Position numbers and translations under genes: made by a program. From Gabonibacter massiliensis (GTDB taxonomy: Bacteria; Bacteroidota; Bacteroidia; Bacteroidales; Marinifilaceae), in assembly GCA_001487125.1 (NCBI GenBank), contig LN913013.1:1963110-2027109 (forward strand): DNA of 64,000 bases, written 5' to 3'. Under the pieces are notes generated by a model. It saw nothing but the letters and a program-made list of their open reading frames with translations, was not told where the DNA came from and did no database searches. This document shows, one piece after another, positions 63,504 to 64,000 of the stretch; the first letter of the stretch is position 1; each line of letters opens with the position of its first letter.

Positions 63504-64000
63504 TTACCCCAAGACGACGTTGATAATCTTTTTGGGTACGATAATTAATTTTTTTATCTCTTTTCCGTCTGCCCATTTGGCAAATTCCGGAGTGGCTTTT
63601 ACGGCAGCCTCTATCTCCGGATGGCTGGCAGATAAGGGCATGGATAATTTGAATCTTACTTTTCCGTTAAAAGATACGGGATATTCGAATTCGTTTTCCA
63701 CTAAATACTTCTCTTCCCATTGCGGGAATCTTTCCTCGGTTACGCTGTCCGTATGCCCCAGTAAGTGCCATAACTCTTCAGCTATATGCGGGGCGTAGGG
63801 AGCGATAGTAATAACCAGGGGTTCCAGAATCTCTCTTTTATTGCATTTTAGGGCTGTCAACTCGTTCACGCATATCATAAAAGCCGGGATAGAAGTATTG
63901 AATGAAAAATTCTCCACGTCGAACTCGATCTTTTTAATGGTTTTGTGTAAAATTTTTAATTCTTCGGGAGAAGGTTTGTCCTCACTGACCTGAAATGCCT
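63504..64000 (-). CDS. leuS: Leucyl-tRNA synthetase, C-terminal part (partial)
   Basis: The frame is open to the right edge, so about the last 165 residues are present and the gene continues beyond the window. Matches the LeuRS anticodon-binding and C-terminal domains: LHKTIKKIEFD, ENFSFNTSIPAFMICVNEL and IAPYAPHIAEELWHLLGH. Class I synthetase charging tRNA-Leu. The catalytic core and editing domain are outside. Confidence 0.94.
   Translation of the reverse strand, partial: AFQVSEDKPSPEELKILHKTIKKIEFDVENFSFNTSIPAFMICVNELTALKCNKREILEPLVITIAPYAPHIAEELWHLLGHTDSVTEERFPQWEEKYLVENEFEYPVSFNGKVRFKLSMPLSASHPEIEAAVKATPEFAKWADGKEIKKLIIVPKKIINVVLG

Noticed and set aside
1-64000. Prophage, transposon or integrative element
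   Set aside because: No transposase, integrase, phage structural or conjugation genes and no long flanking repeats were seen.

Overview
The window comes from a member of the Bacteroidota, most likely order Bacteroidales; Odoribacteraceae (Odoribacter/Butyricimonas-like) is my inference from gene order and protein style, not something proven here. Support: intergenic regions repeatedly carry the Bacteroidota -7 element TAnnTTTG, sometimes with a TTTG -33 element. There are many short-spacer lipoproteins, a TonB-dependent receptor/DUF4249 pair, SPOR-domain lipoproteins, a DUF4271-hemD-rnpA-yidD block and an L13-S9-S2-EF-Ts operon. Nothing in it looks like a prophage, insertion sequence, integrative element or CRISPR array. 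It is a dense chromosomal housekeeping segment with a few accessory patches.

Layout. 1-7.0 kb: uvrC 3' end, cysK-cysE (cysteine synthesis), a DAHP synthase/chorismate mutase gene followed by an orphan LuxR-type response regulator, polA. 7.0-11.1 kb: DUF4271 membrane protein, hemD, rnpA, yidD, an S41 protease, tRNA-Gln(CTG). 11.1-16.5 kb: accessory envelope patch with a small lipoprotein, a C10 (streptopain-like) lipoprotein that has lost its catalytic residues, an M49-type metallopeptidase lipoprotein, an outer-membrane barrel and an unknown secreted protein. 16.5-23.8 kb: dusB, glpK-glpF, nitroreductase, and an acyltransferase/small membrane protein/unknown/gltX operon. 24-28.8 kb: aminotransferase and pyrH-dxs-crp/fnr. 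28.9-33.7 kb: a probable lipid A sugar-modification cluster (GT2, duplicated LAB_N protein, two GT39 transferases). 33.7-37.9 kb: two HAD phosphatases and rplM-rpsI-rpsB-tsf behind a structured leader. 38-41 kb: TonB-dependent receptor and DUF4249 lipoprotein. 41-51.6 kb: hemW, asnS, rpoN, PAP2-like membrane protein, two SPOR lipoproteins, cyclophilin, mutS, deoC. 51.7-56.3 kb: MMPL/RND exporter, MazG-like protein, dtd, PLP aminotransferase. 56.7-61 kb: tRNA-Arg(CCT), polyprenyl synthetase, dCMP deaminase, second S41 protease, membrane-tailed nuclease. 61-64 kb: TlpA-like thioredoxin, zinc-ribbon protein, second dihydrouridine synthase, DUF454 protein, leuS 3' end.

Most unusual items. (1) The 434-aa C10-family lipoprotein has Tyr at both the expected catalytic Cys and His positions, each one transition away from the catalytic codon. 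(2) A family of intergenic elements is built on a strict 8-nt period with a GATT/AATC core, best at 56932-57000 and also near 18.3, 20.6, 25.3 and 47.9 kb, sometimes as inverted arms that form terminator-like hairpins. (3) A response regulator carries six cysteines in 25 residues. (4) A 59-codon membrane-protein gene is TAATG-coupled to its neighbour. (5) A secreted DNA/RNA endonuclease has a C-terminal membrane segment and a polybasic tail. (6) A structured 5' leader precedes rplM, with mutually exclusive or pseudoknotted pairings.
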